Assembly (NCBI GenBank): GCA_045651865.1 | Contig: JAZRTC010000144.1 | Coordinates: 1 to 13,306, forward strand | DNA: 13,306 bases | Direction: 5' to 3' | From: RGIG1959 sp045651865 | Lineage (GTDB): Bacteria > Bacillota > Clostridia > Oscillospirales > Acutalibacteraceae | Part shown: positions 7,072 to 12,985 of the stretch, in pieces | Layout of the letters: each line of letters opens with the position of its first letter | How positions within the stretch are numbered: position 1 is the first letter of the stretch | Notes under the pieces: generated by a model | Databases searched by the model: none | What the model was told of the DNA's origin: nothing | The model's input: the letters and a program-made list of their open reading frames with translations, nothing else | Translations under genes and position numbers: made by a program

Positions 7072-7112
7072 CGCGTCATCCTGAGTGTTAGCTCAGGATG
7101 ACGCGTTTTTTT
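7072..7112 (+). terminator. Intrinsic terminator after the MerR gene
   Basis: CGCGTCATCCTGAG, a 6-nt loop (TGTTAG), and the perfectly paired CTCAGGATGACGCG followed by seven T. The 14-bp stem and T-tract make a strong Rho-independent terminator. It ends right before the -35 box of the GntR operon. Confidence 0.93.
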
Positions 7113-7113
7113 C

Positions 7114-7142
7114 TTGACATTCTCACTCAAACTGTATATACT
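7114..7142 (+). promoter_or_regulatory. Promoter of the GntR-ABC operon
   Basis: A consensus TTGACA (7114-7119), 17-bp spacer and TATACT (7137-7142). Such a strong promoter ahead of a repressor gene implies that it is normally held down, fitting the overlapping repeats at 7131-7155. Confidence 0.87.
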
Positions 7143-7155
7143 GTATATGAACAGT
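7131..7155. promoter_or_regulatory. Probable GntR operator over the -10 box
   Basis: The 25 bp begin ACTGT and end ACAGT (inverted arms). They contain the direct repeat CTGTATAT twice (7132-7139 and 7141-7148, period 9), and GTATATAC (7134-7141) is itself a palindrome. The block covers the -10 box and the expected start near 7149. YtrA-type GntR proteins usually repress their own operon from dyads at the promoter, so this is the best candidate site; the exact half-sites are not settled. Confidence 0.55.
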
Positions 7156-7171
7156 AAATCGAGGTGAGAGT

Positions 7172-7549
7172 ATGACGGTGTTCATCGACAACAAAAGCGG
7201 ATTACCGATCTATGACCAGATCTATTCGCAGATCAAGGCACAGATCATACGCGGCGACTTGAAAGTGGACGATCCGCTACCGTCCATCCGTGGACTTGCA
7301 AAGGATCTGCGTATCAGCGTGATCACAACAAAGCGGGCTTATGATGAGCTGGAAAAGGAAGGGTTCATCTACACAGTCGCCGCGAAGGGATGCTTTGTTG
7401 CGCCGAAAAACACCGAGTTGCTTCGCGAAGAAAACCTCAGAACCATCGAAGACTATATGGATAAAATCGTGGCACTTGCCGCTACTTGCCGTCTGACGGG
7501 AGCAGAACTGCGCGAGATGCTGACACTGGCAATGGAGGAATCGGAATGA
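7172..7549 (+). CDS. GntR-family regulator, YtrA subfamily
   Basis: A 125-residue transcription regulator. Residues ~10-77 are the GntR winged helix (PIYDQIYSQIKAQIIRGDLK, then LPSIRGLAKDLRISVITTKRAYDELEKEGFIYTV in shortened form), and the ~45-residue helical C-terminus is too short for a ligand-binding FCD or UTRA domain. This size and the ABC genes behind it are the YtrA pattern, where the regulator represses an ABC exporter operon. GAGGTGA lies just ahead of the ATG. The stop overlaps the ATPase start as ATGA (7546-7549), so the two are translationally coupled. It probably binds the repeats at 7131-7155 and regulates itself. The inducer is unknown; in related systems it can be a cell-envelope antibiotic. 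Confidence 0.92.
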   Translation: MTVFIDNKSGLPIYDQIYSQIKAQIIRGDLKVDDPLPSIRGLAKDLRISVITTKRAYDELEKEGFIYTVAAKGCFVAPKNTELLREENLRTIEDYMDKIVALAATCRLTGAELREMLTLAMEESE

Positions 7550-8388
7550 ACGCTATTGAGATCAAAGGACTTTGTAAACGCTATTCGTCGTTTTCGCTGC
7601 AGTCACTTGACCTGACGCTGCCCAGCGGGTGTATTATGGGGTTGATCGGTGAGAACGGTGCCGGTAAAAGTACGACGATCAAACTGCTTTTGAATGCGAT
7701 TCGACGCGATGAGGGCGAGATCACAGTGCTCGGTCGGGATGTGATCAAGGATAGTATCGCGGTCAAAGAGGAACTCGGCGTTGTGCTTGACGAGGTCGGT
7801 TTTCCCGATTGTGTGAAAGTCAAGGATGTTGACCGTATGATGCGCGGTATCTACCGCAACTGGAACAGCGAGGTGTTTGCATCCTATATAAAACGACTGT
7901 CGGTTCCCGAGGACAAACGGTTCAAGGATTTTTCCCGCGGTATGAAAATGAAGCTTGGGATTGCGGTGGCGTTGTCACATGGTGCGAAACTGCTGATTCT
8001 GGACGAAGCGACTTCAGGACTTGATCCTGTGGTGCGCGACGATGTGCTGGATATCCTTTGTGAGTTTACTCGCGATGAAGGGCACAGCGTGCTGATTTCG
8101 TCGCATATCGTCAGCGATCTTGAGAAAATTTGTGATTATATCGCCTTTTTACATAAAGGTAAATTGATGCTCTGTAAGGAAAAAGATTGTCTGAAGGAGG
8201 ACTATGCACTGGTGCGCTGTAAAGCGGAGGAGCTTGCCGCAGTGCCCTCAGTTTGCGTGGTCGGTAAACGGGAAACACCGTTCGGTGTCGAGGCAATTGT
8301 CCGCAAGGGGTCTTATCCCGCTGAATGGGAAACGGGTGTGCTGGATATCGAACAGCTTTTTGTGTTTATGGCAAAGGAGGCGAAGTGA
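7546..8388 (+). CDS. ABC-2 type transporter ATP-binding subunit
   Basis: The 280-residue ATPase of an exporter-type ABC system, acting at the inner face of the membrane with the permease encoded next. Visible motifs: Walker A GENGAGKST (35-43, Lys41), a signature loop in the variant form FSRGMKMKLG (129-138) instead of LSGGQ, Walker B LLILDEATSGLD (149-160), and the switch histidine in ISSHIVSD (His187). The Q-loop position reads LDE rather than carrying a glutamine, a variation I note without knowing its effect. The C-terminal ~65 residues are a family-specific extension. The ATG overlaps the GntR stop and has GGAGG 7 nt ahead. The class (YtrB-like/CcmA family) is clear; the substrate is not. 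Confidence 0.94.
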   Translation: MNAIEIKGLCKRYSSFSLQSLDLTLPSGCIMGLIGENGAGKSTTIKLLLNAIRRDEGEITVLGRDVIKDSIAVKEELGVVLDEVGFPDCVKVKDVDRMMRGIYRNWNSEVFASYIKRLSVPEDKRFKDFSRGMKMKLGIAVALSHGAKLLILDEATSGLDPVVRDDVLDILCEFTRDEGHSVLISSHIVSDLEKICDYIAFLHKGKLMLCKEKDCLKEDYALVRCKAEELAAVPSVCVVGKRETPFGVEAIVRKGSYPAEWETGVLDIEQLFVFMAKEAK

Positions 8389-8389
8389 T

Positions 8390-9016
8390 ATGAAAGGACT
8401 GCTGTATAAAGATTTGCTGACGCTGTGGAAAACCAAACTTCTGCCGATCTATCTGGTGATCGTTGTGATCATGCCGCTGTCCTCTGATCAAAATTTTCTG
8501 ATGCTGATGTTTCCGTGCTTTTTTGCGGCGATCCTGCCAATGACCTTGCTGTCCTACGACGAAAAATTCCATTGGGATCGCTATGTGCAGGGACTTCCCA
8601 TCACGCGCGCCCAATCGGTTCACGCAAAATATGTGCTGGCGATGTGTCTTGTCGGCACATTTTCGTTGCTTGCTACTCTGGCGAAAACCGTGCTGATGGT
8701 GTCGAAAGGACAAGGTGCTTTCGGTGATTTGTTCGGCGTCTTTCTGATGATGGTATCGGTGGGATTCTTTATCAACGCGATGATTATGCCGTTCGTGTTC
8801 AGGTTTGGTACGGAAAAAGGCGCCATCATCTATTATGCCACGCTTGGTGTGTGCGGTATGGTTGTCGGTGCATTTTACGGCTTCAACGGGTTGGATTATA
8901 CCGAGGGATCGCACATTTCGCCGATGTTGACATTATCACTGCTCTTGATAGCCGTCGGTGTTTTTGCACTTTCGTGGCGGTTGTCGGTGCGGTTTTATGA
9001 AAAACGGGAACTGTAA
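8390..9016 (+). CDS. ABC-2 type transporter permease
   Basis: A 208-residue membrane protein with about six hydrophobic segments (around residues 15-32, 35-56, 80-105, 115-140, 146-166, 175-198), the size and layout of small ABC-2 permeases. The N-terminal MKGLLYKDLLTLWKTK is typical of this group (amphipathic coupling helix before the first membrane segment). It should form the membrane channel used by the ATPase encoded ahead of it. The ATG at 8390 lies 1 nt after the ATPase stop and 9 nt after AGGAGG inside the ATPase gene; this decides the start over the open frame reaching back to 8204, which is only the ATPase gene read in another frame. Substrate unknown; export of a small molecule or peptide, or drug defence, is plausible from the context. 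Confidence 0.9.
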   Translation: MKGLLYKDLLTLWKTKLLPIYLVIVVIMPLSSDQNFLMLMFPCFFAAILPMTLLSYDEKFHWDRYVQGLPITRAQSVHAKYVLAMCLVGTFSLLATLAKTVLMVSKGQGAFGDLFGVFLMMVSVGFFINAMIMPFVFRFGTEKGAIIYYATLGVCGMVVGAFYGFNGLDYTEGSHISPMLTLSLLLIAVGVFALSWRLSVRFYEKREL

Positions 9017-9031
9017 AAGGGGAAAAGACGA

Positions 9032-9493
9032 ATGAACAAGCGGATGATAGCACTTCTGGGTGTACTTGTAGTGTTGCTTGCGTTTGCGGCAGTAATGGTC
9101 TACGGTTTCCCCGAACGCCTCTTTGTCTCGGGGAGTGCTGAGTCGATCAAGTCGGTTAAAGTCTCATGGGATTTTCGCAGTCGGTATACCGTAACGGTAA
9201 CAGACCCGCAAGATATAGACGGTTTCTTTGAAGCACTCGCTCAGACATCCAAACTTCGCGCCAACCCCTTTCCGCATCACGAAGAAGGGTTACATTCCAA
9301 TCCTGTTTACACGCTGGAGATCACTTATCAAAACGGCAACACCGAGTTTATTACGACACAGGAGGGCGGAAAGCATATCTATCGTCGGCTGAACACGAAA
9401 ACCGACCACGGCGACAGAGGGTATATTTCTGCATATAACGAAGCATTACGGGAATGGGCACAGGACATCGTTACAAAATCATTGCGTTTTTGA
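9032..9493 (+). CDS. Small anchored extracytoplasmic protein, unknown function
   Basis: 153 residues: an uncleaved signal anchor or signal peptide (~5-24, IALLGVLVVLLAFAAVMVYG) and a ~125-residue polar domain likely outside the cell. The domain has alternating strands (SVKVSWDFRSRYTVTVTD, then VYTLEITYQNGNTEFITTQE) and a C-terminal helix (YISAYNEALREWAQDIV). There is no lipobox cysteine. I do not recognise the family. AAGGGGAAAAGACGA ahead of the ATG supplies the ribosome site. It lies 15 nt behind the permease, so it is probably the fourth gene of the GntR operon and may assist or sense for the transporter; that role is inferred from position only. Confidence 0.75.
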   Translation: MNKRMIALLGVLVVLLAFAAVMVYGFPERLFVSGSAESIKSVKVSWDFRSRYTVTVTDPQDIDGFFEALAQTSKLRANPFPHHEEGLHSNPVYTLEITYQNGNTEFITTQEGGKHIYRRLNTKTDHGDRGYISAYNEALREWAQDIVTKSLRF

Positions 9494-9510
9494 AAAAGGT
9501 ATGATATACT
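9482..9510 (+). promoter_or_regulatory. Promoter of the four-helix membrane protein gene
   Basis: TTGCGT (9482-9487), 17 bp, TATACT (9505-9510) preceded by TGA, an extended -10. The -35 box lies in the last codons of the gene before it. Transcription would begin near 9517, about 26 nt before the ATG. Confidence 0.7.
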
Positions 9511-9542
9511 TTCCAGTGTAATTCATACATGAGGAGATCGCT

Positions 9543-10004
9543 ATGAAAAATCCGAAACTGACACATATTCTCACTGTTGCCGCGGCGATCGCGGCAATGA
9601 TGTTGCCGTGGGGTGCGGTTCTTCGCTTTGTCACGCCTGATGCGAGCGGGGTACAGCACGAAACACTGGAAACCTATTCTTATTTCAATCCCACGATCTA
9701 CGGTTATGCCAACTTTGCGCCGTTTTTGTGTGCGACCGTGACGGTGTTGCTGTTTGTTATCGTCGGTTACACCTTTTTTGCTTCGGAGAATAAGCCTGTT
9801 CGTGTGACGATGTTTGTGCTGTCGACGGCGGCGTTTGTGCTGTCAGTTCTGCCGCTTCCGCTTTACGGTTTCAAATATTTCACCACCACGGCGATGCTGA
9901 TCTCCTTCCTGCTTGCCTGTTCGGTGATCATCAGTCTTCAACGACTGACCGGAAAGATCTTCTTGCCGGTTGAACAAGAAGAGGAAGAGGAAATTGAAGA
10001 ATAA
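9543..10004 (+). CDS. Small four-helix membrane protein, unknown function
   Basis: 153 residues with four hydrophobic segments (~8-28, 57-80, 87-108, 112-131), a polar loop of ~28 residues after the first, and a highly acidic tail (VEQEEEEEIEE). I do not recognise a family or any catalytic motif. The ATG has GAGGAG 6-9 nt ahead. It is transcribed from its own promoter and closed by a shared terminator, so it is a single-gene unit between the ABC operon and the iron genes. Similar small membrane proteins are common in Firmicutes without known roles. Confidence 0.75.
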   Translation: MKNPKLTHILTVAAAIAAMMLPWGAVLRFVTPDASGVQHETLETYSYFNPTIYGYANFAPFLCATVTVLLFVIVGYTFFASENKPVRVTMFVLSTAAFVLSVLPLPLYGFKYFTTTAMLISFLLACSVIISLQRLTGKIFLPVEQEEEEEIEE

Positions 10005-10008
10005 CAAT

Positions 10009-10047
10009 AAAAAAGTCCTTCGCTTTGAAATAGCGAGGGACTTTTTT
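10009..10047. terminator. Bidirectional terminator between convergent genes
   Basis: AAAAAAGTCCTTCGCT, a 7-nt loop, and AGCGAGGGACTTTTTT pair with one G-T wobble. The A-tract on one side and T-tract on the other make it work on both strands: for the plus-strand gene ending at 10004 and for the minus-strand regulator ending at 10061. Confidence 0.9.
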
Positions 10048-10060
10048 GCATATATATGGT

Positions 10061-10432
10061 TTATCCGAGAACTTGTTTTGCGTGACGCTTGATAGCTTCA
10101 AAGGTTGCGTCGCTCAGGTGATGCTCGATTTTGCAGGCGTCCTCGGTGGCGGTATCGCGATCCACACCGATCCGGACAAGAAAATCCGTAAGCAGGGTGT
10201 GGCGTTCGTACATTTTGGAGGCGATTTCCAGTCCCGCTTCGGTCAGGGTCAGGTGACCGTGTGCATCGGTCTGTACATATCCGCCGTTTTTCAGCAGGCC
10301 GATTGCACGGCTGACACTCGGTTTGGAATAGCCCATGTAGTCGCCGATATCCACCGATCGTACGGTATCACGCTGGCGGCTTAAAATATAGATTGTTTCG
10401 AGATACATTTCTCCCGATTCCTGAAGGTGCAT
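10061..10432 (-). CDS. DtxR/IdeR-like iron-dependent regulator, short form without SH3 domain
   Basis: A 123-residue metal-dependent repressor: winged helix-turn-helix (~5-65, with VDIGDYMGYSKPSVSRAIGLL) plus the helical dimerisation and metal domain (~66-123); the SH3-like third domain of DtxR is absent. By alignment with DtxR from memory, Met9 (EMYLETIY) matches Met10, and Cys100, Glu103 and His104 (DACKIEHHLSD) match Cys102, Glu105 and His106, the iron-type set; MntR has Asp and Glu at the first two positions. At the second (ancillary) site His78 is kept, but the positions of DtxR Glu83 and His98 are Thr here. AAAGGAG stands 10 nt ahead of the ATG. It is divergent from feoA, whose promoter carries a DtxR-like box, so the probable job is iron-dependent repression of feoAB. 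It could still respond to manganese. Confidence 0.9.
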   Translation of the reverse strand: MHLQESGEMYLETIYILSRQRDTVRSVDIGDYMGYSKPSVSRAIGLLKNGGYVQTDAHGHLTLTEAGLEIASKMYERHTLLTDFLVRIGVDRDTATEDACKIEHHLSDATFEAIKRHAKQVLG

Positions 10433-10462
10433 ACTGTAAAAGCTCCTTTGTGAGTTTTCTAT

Positions 10463-10491
10463 ATTTTATCATAGGTCAACCGTTTTTGCAA
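10463..10491 (-). promoter_or_regulatory. Promoter of the DtxR-like gene
   Basis: Minus-strand TTGCAA (10486-10491), 17 bp, and TAAAAT (10463-10468) preceded by TGA (extended -10). The TTGACC at 10474-10479 is too close to this -10 to serve as its -35. No TTAG-type box overlaps this promoter, so the regulator may not control itself. Confidence 0.65.
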
Positions 10492-10527
10492 GTGCCGAAT
10501 ATTATGCCGAAATCGCTCGAAAAGCAC

Positions 10528-10556
10528 TTGACAAAGGCGGAAAAGAATGGTATAGT
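10528..10556 (+). promoter_or_regulatory. Promoter of feoAB
   Basis: Consensus TTGACA (10528-10533), 17 bp, TATAGT (10551-10556) with TGG before it (extended -10). Transcription should begin near 10563, inside the DtxR-like box at 10561-10579. Confidence 0.87.
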
Positions 10557-10560
10557 AAGT

Positions 10561-10579
10561 CTCGGTTAGCCTATGCTAA
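10561..10579 (+). promoter_or_regulatory. DtxR/IdeR-type iron box at the feoA transcription start
   Basis: CTCGGTTAGCCTATGCTAA matches 15 of 19 positions of the DtxR/IdeR consensus TTAGGTTAGSCTAACCTAA (counted by eye) and contains the perfect inverted repeat TTAGC-N4-GCTAA (10566-10579). It begins 5 bp after the -10 box, so a bound repressor would block initiation. The same TTAGC-N4-GCTAA core recurs at 10861-10874. Confidence 0.75.
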
Positions 10580-10601
10580 TTTTAAAAAAGGAGGGGACAA
10601 A

Positions 10602-10814
10602 ATGAATCTGATGGAGGCGGAGATCGGGAAGGAATACACCGTCAGCCGTATTGAAACCAACGACGAAGAACTGGATTCGTTTTTGTTTTCTCTTGGTTGT
10701 TACAGCGGCGAACCCATTACGGTGGTGTCTCGCAGACGCAACAGCTGTGTGATTGCCGTCAAGGACAGCCGTTACAACATTGACCGTCCGCTTGCACGGG
10801 CGATCTTTATCTGA
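10602..10814 (+). CDS. feoA: FeoA, small accessory protein of ferrous iron uptake
   Basis: 70-residue cytoplasmic SH3-like protein that works with FeoB in Fe(II) import, probably by binding its cytosolic domain. The sequence has the FeoA layout: an N-terminal stretch (EAEIGKEYTVSRIE), a middle LFSLGCYSGEPITVVSRR, where family members usually read LGLxxGxxIxVxxxxP, and a C-terminal VIAVKDSRYNIDRPLARAIFI matching the usual strand plus AxxI ending. Length is typical (about 70-80). AAGGAGGGG lies 6-8 nt ahead of the ATG. It is first in the feoAB operon, with 91 nt before feoB that hold a hairpin terminator and a second hairpin, so it may be made in excess of FeoB. The DtxR-like box at 10561 makes iron repression likely. 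Confidence 0.93.
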   Translation: MNLMEAEIGKEYTVSRIETNDEELDSFLFSLGCYSGEPITVVSRRRNSCVIAVKDSRYNIDRPLARAIFI

Positions 10815-10826
10815 ATGGATATTCAC

Positions 10827-10849
10827 AGCCGATTCGTCGGCTTTCTTTT
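10827..10849 (+). terminator. Weak intrinsic terminator or attenuator between feoA and feoB
   Basis: AGCCGA-TTCG-TCGGCT gives a 6-bp stem capped by a UUCG tetraloop, followed by a broken T-tract (TTCTTTT). It starts 12 nt after the feoA stop. The short stem suggests partial termination, which would lower feoB relative to feoA; an RNA-stabilising hairpin is the alternative. Confidence 0.6.
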
Positions 10850-10853
10850 AGAA

Positions 10854-10881
10854 GCAAGGGTTAGCTTTCGCTAACCCTTGC
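10854..10881. repeat. Perfect 12-bp inverted repeat before feoB containing a second TTAGC-N4-GCTAA core
   Basis: GCAAGGGTTAGC, loop TTTC, GCTAACCCTTGC: a flawless 12-bp stem ending 9 bp ahead of the feoB AGGAGG site. No T-tract follows, so it is not a standard terminator. Its centre (10861-10874) repeats the TTAGC-N4-GCTAA of the feoA operator with a different loop, so it could be a second binding site of the DtxR-like regulator, an RNA hairpin near the feoB ribosome site, or both. Confidence 0.7.
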
Positions 10882-10905
10882 GGTTACGACAGGAGGACAC
10901 ACGGT

Positions 10906-12918
10906 ATGAGAATTGCATTTGCGGGAAATCCGAACAGTGGTAAGACCACCATGTACAATGCACTTACAGGTCGCAATGAGCATGTGGGCAACTGGGCGGG
11001 TGTTACCGTTGATAAAAAAGAAGCGGTTTTGAAGTCGCAATATACCGACGGGCAGAATGTGATTGCGGTGGATTTGCCGGGTGCGTATTCGATGTCGCCG
11101 TTTACCTCGGAGGAAAGCGTCACAAGCGAGTATATTCAGAACGAAAAACCTGATGTGCTCATCAATATTGTCGATGCGACCAACCTCAGCCGCAGTCTGT
11201 TTTTTACAACCCAGCTTCTGGAACTTGGCATCCCGACCGTGATCGCGTTGAACAAGAGCGATGTCAACAAGAAAAAGCAAACCGTCATTGATACAGCGGC
11301 GCTGTCTGAAGCGCTGGGTTGCCCCGTTGTGGAAACCACATCGACCAAAAGCGGCCACAACGGTTTGGAAGAACTTGTCAAGGCGGCAATCGGTCTTTAC
11401 GGAACACAGCAAAAACCGCCGTACAGTCAGGGCGATGTTGATATGACCGACAAAAAAGCGGTCGTATCGGCGGACAGAAAGCGTTTTGCTTTTGTCAATG
11501 CGTTGGTTGCCGAGGTGGAAACCCGTAAAGTGTTCACCAGAGACCGCAACGCACAAGACGAGATCGATGCGGTGCTGACGCATCCGCTTATCGGCTTGCT
11601 GGTTTTCGCCGTGGTGATGTTTCTGGTGTTTCAGATCTCGCAGGCGTGGCTTGGTGTGTGGATTGCTGAAGGCTATGAGTTTGCAAATGGCTTCGCCATT
11701 CCCGGTCTTGTGACACTGATTGAAATGTTCCAGGAGTGGGTCGGCGGTTTCGTGACTAACGATATTCTGTCGGCGGTTCTTGTGGACGGCGTGATTGGCG
11801 GTGTCGGTGCAGTTGTCGGTTTCTTGCCGCTTGTGATGCTGATGTACTTTCTCATTGCACTTCTTGAAGATTGCGGTTATATGGCGCGTGCCACGGTCGT
11901 ACTGGATCCGATTTTCAAAAAAGTCGGATTGTCGGGTAAATCGGTCATTCCTTTTGTCATCGGAACAGGCTGTGCCATTCCCGGTGTCATGGCATGCCGC
12001 ACGATCCGCAATGAGCGTGAGCGCCGTGCCACGGCGATGCTCGCACCGTTTATGCCATGCGGAGCCAAGCTTCCTGTGATCGCGTTGTTTGCAGGTGTGT
12101 TTTTTGATGACGCATCGTGGGTCGGCACATTGATGTATTTTGTCGGCATCGCAATCATTCTGCTCGGTGCGTTGCTTGTTAATAAGATCACGGGCTACAA
12201 GAGCCGCAAATCCTTCTTTATCATTGAGCTTCCTGAGTATAAGCTGCCGAGTGTTAAGCGTGCAACGACCTCGATGCTCTCCCGCGGCTGGTCATATATC
12301 GTGAAAGCAGGTACGGTCATTTTGCTTTGTAATATGATTGTGCAGATGATGCAGACCTTTACCTGGAGCTTTCAGCCTGCGCTTACGGCAGATGAGTCGA
12401 TCCTTGCATCGGTTGCCAAACCGATTGCCGTGTTGCTGATCCCGCTCGGTTTTGGTGTGTGGCAGATGGCGGCGGCAGCGGTCACAGGCTTTATTGCTAA
12501 AGAAAATGTGGTCGGTACACTCGCGGTGTGTTATAGCGTCACCAATTTTATTGATACGGAGGAACTGACACTGACGGGTGGATCGTCTGAGGTGGCGGCG
12601 GTGCTGGGACTTACAAAAGCGGCGGCGCTTGCGTGTCTGATGTTCAACTTGTTTACACCGCCTTGCTTTGCGGCGATCGGCGCGATGAACGCGGAAATGA
12701 AGTCTGCGAAGTGGCTCTGGGGCGGCATCGGTCTTCAGCTGACGGTCGGTTATACCGTGGCGTATTTCGTATATACCATCGGTACCGTCGTAACCGGCGG
12801 CGCACTGAACGTCGGCGCGGCTGTCGGCGGTCTGATCGCGGTCCTTGCTATGGCAGGTGTTGTGATCGGGATGATTGTGAACACCGAAAAGAACCTGAAG
12901 GTAAAAACCGGAAAATAA
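10906..12918 (+). CDS. feoB: FeoB, ferrous iron transporter with N-terminal GTPase domain
   Basis: The Fe(II) permease of the cytoplasmic membrane, 670 residues, slightly short compared with E. coli FeoB (773). The N-terminal G domain is complete: G1 GNPNSGKT (7-14), G2 Thr34 in AGVTVD, G3 DLPG (56-59), G4 NKSD (116-119), G5 STKSG (146-150). A helical spacer leads to the membrane part from ~residue 228. This contains two conserved Gate regions: GYMARATVVLDPIF with VIGTGCAIPGVMACRT and APFMPCGAKLP, and later the GTLAVCYSV and FNLFTPPCFAAIGA blocks, with the conserved cysteines in place. AGGAGG lies 9 nt ahead of the ATG. Expressed after feoA and probably iron-repressed through the TTAGC boxes. 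No FeoC gene follows; the next gene is on the other strand. Confidence 0.97.
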   Translation: MRIAFAGNPNSGKTTMYNALTGRNEHVGNWAGVTVDKKEAVLKSQYTDGQNVIAVDLPGAYSMSPFTSEESVTSEYIQNEKPDVLINIVDATNLSRSLFFTTQLLELGIPTVIALNKSDVNKKKQTVIDTAALSEALGCPVVETTSTKSGHNGLEELVKAAIGLYGTQQKPPYSQGDVDMTDKKAVVSADRKRFAFVNALVAEVETRKVFTRDRNAQDEIDAVLTHPLIGLLVFAVVMFLVFQISQAWLGVWIAEGYEFANGFAIPGLVTLIEMFQEWVGGFVTNDILSAVLVDGVIGGVGAVVGFLPLVMLMYFLIALLEDCGYMARATVVLDPIFKKVGLSGKSVIPFVIGTGCAIPGVMACRTIRNERERRATAMLAPFMPCGAKLPVIALFAGVFFDDASWVGTLMYFVGIAIILLGALLVNKITGYKSRKSFFIIELPEYKLPSVKRATTSMLSRGWSYIVKAGTVILLCNMIVQMMQTFTWSFQPALTADESILASVAKPIAVLLIPLGFGVWQMAAAAVTGFIAKENVVGTLAVCYSVTNFIDTEELTLTGGSSEVAAVLGLTKAAALACLMFNLFTPPCFAAIGAMNAEMKSAKWLWGGIGLQLTVGYTVAYFVYTIGTVVTGGALNVGAAVGGLIAVLAMAGVVIGMIVNTEKNLKVKTGK

Positions 12919-12932
12919 GAATACATAAAAAC

Positions 12933-12965
12933 AAAAGGATGCACTTTAAACGGTGCATCCTTTTT
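12933..12965. terminator. Bidirectional terminator between feoB and eutH
   Basis: AAAAGGATGCAC, loop TTTAAACG, GTGCATCCTTTTT: a perfect 12-bp stem with an A-tract on one side and a T-tract on the other. It ends feoB transcription on the plus strand and serves the minus-strand gene ending at 12986. Confidence 0.9.
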
Positions 12966-12985
12966 GCATTGGGGGAATGTCAGTC

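Noticed and set aside
7072..7105. CGTCATCCTGAG stem as a dispersed palindromic repeat element
   Set aside because: Only one copy in the window and it sits exactly where a terminator is expected with a T-tract; copy number elsewhere cannot be judged.
8204..8389. Longer start of the ABC permease at 8204
   Set aside because: The stretch overlaps the ATPase coding region in another frame; ATG 8390 with AGGAGG fits.
10046..10384. 112-codon plus-strand frame opposite the DtxR-like gene
   Set aside because: It starts in the terminator and is antisense to a well-recognised regulator.
10501..10601. Riboswitch in the feoA leader
   Set aside because: The leader from the expected start (~10563) to the ATG is only about 39 nt, too short for a known riboswitch, and the dyad fits a protein site.
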